This document shows positions 60,528-64,000 of a DNA stretch of 64,000 nucleotides, piece after piece; the stretch's first letter is position 1; every line of letters starts with the position of its first letter. The DNA comes from Saprospiraceae bacterium (lineage in GTDB: Bacteria > Bacteroidota > Bacteroidia > Chitinophagales > Saprospiraceae): positions 650,001 through 714,000 of the forward strand of contig JADJYQ010000005.1 in assembly GCA_016719615.1 (NCBI GenBank), given 5' to 3'. The translations under genes and the position numbers were made by a program. The notes under the pieces are model-generated. The model made no database searches, was not told where the DNA came from, and saw nothing but the letters and a program-made list of their open reading frames with translations.

Positions 60528-61117
60528 AATTCCTTAGTGGTCCTTAGTGCCTTAGTGCCTTCGTGGCAATAAAAGGATGAATAGTATTACCGACTATTAA
60601 TAAATATCAATTAAAATGAAGATCCCGAAAAAACGAGGCCACAAAGTCACGAAGACACAAAGGACCACGAAGTGGAAAAACTTAGTGGTCCTTTGTGCCT
60701 TTGCGTCTTCGTGGCAAAAAAAAGATGAATAGTATTACCGACTATTAATAAATATCAATTAAAATGAAGATCCCGAAAAAAGCGAGGCCACAAAGTCACG
60801 AAGACACGAAGTACCACGAAGTGGAAAAACTTAGTGGTCCTTTGTGCCTTTGCGCCTTCGTGGCAATAAAATGATGAATAGTATGTCCGAACATTAATAA
60901 ATATCAATTAAAATGAAGATCCCGAAAAAAGCGAGGCCACAAAGTCACGAAGACACAAAGTACCACGAAGTGGAAAAACTTAGTGGTCCTTTGTGCCTTT
61001 GCGTCTTCGTGGCAAAAAAAAGATGAATAGTATTACCGACTATTAGTAAATATCAATTAAAATGAAGATCCCGAAAAAAGCGAGGCCACAAAGTCACGAA
61101 GTACCACGAAGAGTAGT
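60528..61117. repeat. 148-149-bp tandem repeat cluster B (about 3.9 copies, inverted)
   Basis: GATGAATAGTAT starts at 60576, 60724, 60873 and 61022, i.e. periods of 148, 149 and 149. The unit is the reverse complement of cluster A (31123-31595), with the same GCCACGAAGGC inverted repeats and the same AGTCGGTAATACTATTC spacer. Small differences between copies affect mainly the hairpin arms. It fills most of the 814-bp gap between the subtilase and the ferredoxin gene. No ORF spans it. Confidence 0.93.
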
Positions 61118-61239
61118 GATTTTGGGTGTATAGATGAAAGAATAGAGTTGATGGATTATGGATCTGGATTTGGTTTAAGAAGCTAAAAACATCGCCTGAA
61201 GAGAATGAAAAATTTCTTTAAAAATTGAATTTCTCAAAA

Positions 61240-61590
61240 TCAAACCAAATGTAGTTTAGACTGGCGATTTAATAATTTAGCTTCGCTTTCTTTTCGATCA
61301 GGATCAGGAACGCAACAATCTACCGGACAAACTGCGGCACATTGCGGTTCTTCGTGAAAACCTTTACATTCCGTGCATTTATCGGGTACGATATAATAAT
61401 ATTCGTTGCTTACGGGTTTTAATTTATCATCCGCATTTACCTGAGTGCCGTCTTCCAATTTATATAGACCGCTTAATTTCGTTCCATCAGCCATGGCCCA
61501 TTCAATTCCACCTTCGTAAATGGCATTATTCGGACATTCCGGTTCGCATGCCCCGCAATTGATACACTCTTCTGTAATAATTATCGCCAT
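61240..61590 (-). CDS. 4Fe-4S dicluster ferredoxin
   Basis: A 116-residue ferredoxin. One cluster motif lies at the start, C-x2-C-x2-C-x3-CP in [12 protein letters not shown] (residues about 9-20); the second begins at about 71 with [22 protein letters not shown]. Between the two is an insert ([18 protein letters not shown]) of the kind found in Bacteroidota and Chlorobi ferredoxins. It carries low-potential electrons in the cytoplasm; the partners are not in the window. It is a monocistronic gene on the minus strand. Confidence 0.92.
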   Translation of the reverse strand: MAIIITEECINCGACEPECPNNAIYEGGIEWAMADGTKLSGLYKLEDGTQVNADDKLKPVSNEYYYIVPDKCTECKGFHEEPQCAAVCPVDCCVPDPDRKESEAKLLNRQSKLHLV

Positions 61591-61687
61591 TCTGAAGGTC
61601 TTAAAATTGAATCCTTGTTTTCAAACTACAATGGAGTAACAAGAGCAGATTTAGATTGTTTAATGTAATTTAAAATCTTTGCCAATC

Positions 61688-64000
61688 CTATTTTATAAGA
61701 AATGACTGAAGCACTTGATTATTATTGGCAGCAATGATCATATGTTTATTTTTTCCTCTTACAATGCGCATTTCTCTAAGATCGTGTTGCAATTTTAATC
61801 CTGACATGGCATTTAATACAGGTACCCATTGCCCTTGAGGAGTATTGATAAAAATTTGTCCAACATTTGCGTCATTACGTGCGGTTTCAACTTCTCTGTT
61901 GTAATAATTTCCGGCGATTAGTAAATCAGAAATTCCATCCTGATTAAAATCATAAAAAGCCATACTTTGTAAAGTAGAAAGTTGAGCTTCTTTGGGCAAA
62001 GGCGAAACTTCAAAGCCATTACTCCCTTTGTTATAAAGAATGAGACTCCTGAATTCAGTTGCAATTTTTTTGGTAGTGCCATCCATTTTTCCTTCCAGAA
62101 TTTCTTCAAGAGAGGCTTTCGCAAATTGATCATAAGTTTTGAACTTATCTGAAATAAAGGGCATTTGTTCAGAAGAACATTGTCTGCCTCTTACGGGATA
62201 AAGTTTGCCCTCTTTGCTTTTGGATGCCAGGTAAGTATCCCAGCTTCCATTTTTATCAAAATCATTGATGTACAAATGAAAAGGTTTTTCTTTGCTCGCT
62301 TTAAATTTTGCATTTAAACCCAAATTTCCAAGCACTAAATCTTTTTTACCATCATTGTTTACATCTACCGGGATCACAATATTCCACCAACCAAACAGAC
62401 TGTCAGTTTTTAATTCTTTGGTAACTTCTGTGAACTTGTTTACATCATTTCTAAAAATGCGCACTGTTGACCATTCGCCCACAACTACTAAATCTGCATC
62501 CAAATCCAGATCCATATCAAAGAAACATGCACTGGTCACACATTCAAAGGGTTCAGCCATTTCCGGGCACCATTCTTTTGTTTGATCTTTAAATATTCCT
62601 TTATCATTGATCAGCAAAGCACTTCTTTCAGAAAGTCCGTATTTGCCTGGAACTAATCTGCCTCCAAGAAATAAATCCAGATCGCCGTCACCATCAATAT
62701 CGGCTGCCTCCGCTGTGCTTTTACTAAATAATAGTTTAGGTATATTTTGTGATGCATCTGTGAAGTTGGCTTTGCCGTCATTCAGATAAAGGTGGTCTGC
62801 AAATAAAGGAGATCCTTCCGGAAATTCATTGCTACCGCTAACGGTATAGATATCTATATCTCCGTCATTGTCCGCGTCAAAAAACGTAACATCCAATACT
62901 TCTTGTGAAGCATATTTATTCCAGGGTTGAGATGGAGATTTTACAAATTGATCATCGCTGCTCTGGAGGAGGAGTTGACATGCAGTGCCTGAAGAACCAC
63001 TTAAAAATACATCATCAAGCCCATCATTATTCAAATCTCCGCTTTCAAGTGCCGGGCCAAGAGTCGATTGTTTATAGGGAATTAAAACTTCTTTTTTGTA
63101 GTCATCGTATTTATTTTCTTGATGGCTAATTTTATCAAAGCATTTGGGAGTTATTTCTTCGGTAAGTATGAAAGGCACTCTTTGAAGCAGTTGTTCTGCG
63201 ATTGTGGAAGTGGCCTCTTCTTCTTTTATTTTAAAACGGAATTGACTTTTACATTTTTTAATTGCAATGTTTTTCCGGATGGCCATCTAACGATAAGTGA
63301 ATCTACATTTTCAATTTTGTCTAATCCAAAAGTCAGTATAGGTTCGGAACAAGACATATAACCTCTGGTATTGTAGAGCTCAGCTATTTGCATTTTGTTT
63401 TCTCCGTAATAAATTAATGCACGTGCACCAAATGACTTGTGATTTTTTTGTTTACTTTCCAATTGAAGGCGCAAAAAATTTCCTGTTTTATGATCTGTTG
63501 CGAGGTTCTTATAAATGAATGCATCCTGATTCATATTGTTTACGATCAAATCTACATCCCCATCATTATCCAGATCTCCATACGAGGCACCTTGTGAAAA
63601 AGACTTATCTTCCAATCCCCATTTAGCTGACATATTATCGAAGTGTAATAAGCCATCATTGCGATACATATAATTTGAAAGAGGCATGGAAGGTCCTTTT
63701 TCTATAATTTCCAGATTGGAAGTTTTTTTATTTTTAAACGCATCAAAAGCATAACTGATAAAATCCCGGTTTCGAATGTCGCGAAGGATTCCATTGGTGA
63801 TATACAAATCCTTGAATCCATCGAGATCAAAATCAGAAAATAATACACTCCAGGACCAATCTGTTTTTGCAACCCCTGCCATCAATCCAATTTCACTGAA
63901 TAAGCCATTGCCTTGGTTGAGTTGCAAAGTATTAAACATGTATTGAAAATTATGTCCGCTGTTTGCAAATTTCCAGAATGTTTCGGGACTCATGGCAGAC
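61688..64000 (-). pseudogene. FG-GAP/ASPIC (CRTAC1-like) surface protein, frameshifted and cut by the window edge
   Basis: The coding frame enters from beyond 64000 (codons GCC before the first visible ATG are in frame), so the N-terminus is outside. It has FG-GAP units (VLFSDFDLDGFKDLY, YGDLDNDGDVDLIV), an ASPIC/UnbV region (SFGARALIYYGENK, SLIVRWPSG) and then stops at 63226. One base over, the frame continues with KIKEEEATSTIAEQL and further FG-GAP units (GDLNNDGLDDVFL, DNDGDIDIYTV, DIDGDGDLDLFLGG) to 61688. One more T in the T4 run at 63229-63232 rejoins them. It has no visible T9SS sorting domain at the C-terminus. Function is probably surface binding. Confidence 0.82.

Overview
The window reads as chromosomal DNA from a member of the Bacteroidota, most likely Saprospiria/Saprospiraceae (a moderate-confidence inference). 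The evidence is: proteins with type IX secretion (T9SS) sorting domains of type A and of the gliding-motility/CHU_C type, a short 288-residue RpoD, a long-form GAPDH, a GWxTD-domain protein, the near absence of Shine-Dalgarno sites, and many TAnnTTTG -7 promoter elements (one, for tRNA-His, is an exact TTTG-N19-TAnnTTTG match). No phage, plasmid, IS element or CRISPR array is visible.

Layout. 0-6 kb: end of an MlaD/MCE gene, then small envelope-stress genes (GlsB-like, two CsbD-like, a coiled-coil lipoprotein, a YtxH/holin-like/unknown trio) and an AI-2E-family permease. 6.3-12 kb: a lipoprotein with nine Ig-like repeats and a C-terminal DUF3494 ice-binding domain, next to an OmpA-family barrel protein. 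12-20.7 kb: cupin, AraC regulator, an alpha-oxoamine synthase, a TPR histidine kinase with a frameshifted NarL-type regulator, and a T9SS choice-of-anchor B protein. 20.8-31 kb: crotonase, methyltransferase, rpoD-gap-S41 protease, TsaC, a CHU_C protein and rplS, with microsatellites and the first cluster of a 148-bp repeat. 31.7-44.3 kb: M1 peptidase with a frameshifted SDR, lipoprotein and GWxTD protein, folD-prmA, a five-gene minus-strand operon (fdx, iscX, KdsC-like, UbiA, Maf), a double-AAA+ CbbX-like ATPase and a methyltransferase. 44.3-48.4 kb: FG-GAP protein, tRNA-His, lipoprotein, tRNA-Ser.

The most distinctive region is 48.7-56.3 kb. It holds a secreted protein, a seven-helix membrane protein, a histidine kinase and a NarL-type regulator, followed by a secreted small protein and a ten-cysteine protein that ends in a VPTMTQWG (IPTLxxWG-CTERM-like) sorting signal. 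After these come exosortase H (XrtH), its associated membrane protein and a lipoprotein. Related AAAAyACCCTTTT boxes lie before the kinase operon, after it, and before the cargo genes, so the two-component system may control the exosortase cargo. The XrtH system therefore coexists with T9SS cargo in this genome.

56.4-64 kb: a large T9SS subtilase, the second cluster of the same 148-bp repeat in inverted orientation, a ferredoxin, and an edge-truncated FG-GAP/ASPIC protein. Three genes (response regulator, SDR, FG-GAP protein) are each broken by what looks like one missing base in a short homopolymer. This pattern suggests sequencing error rather than gene decay.
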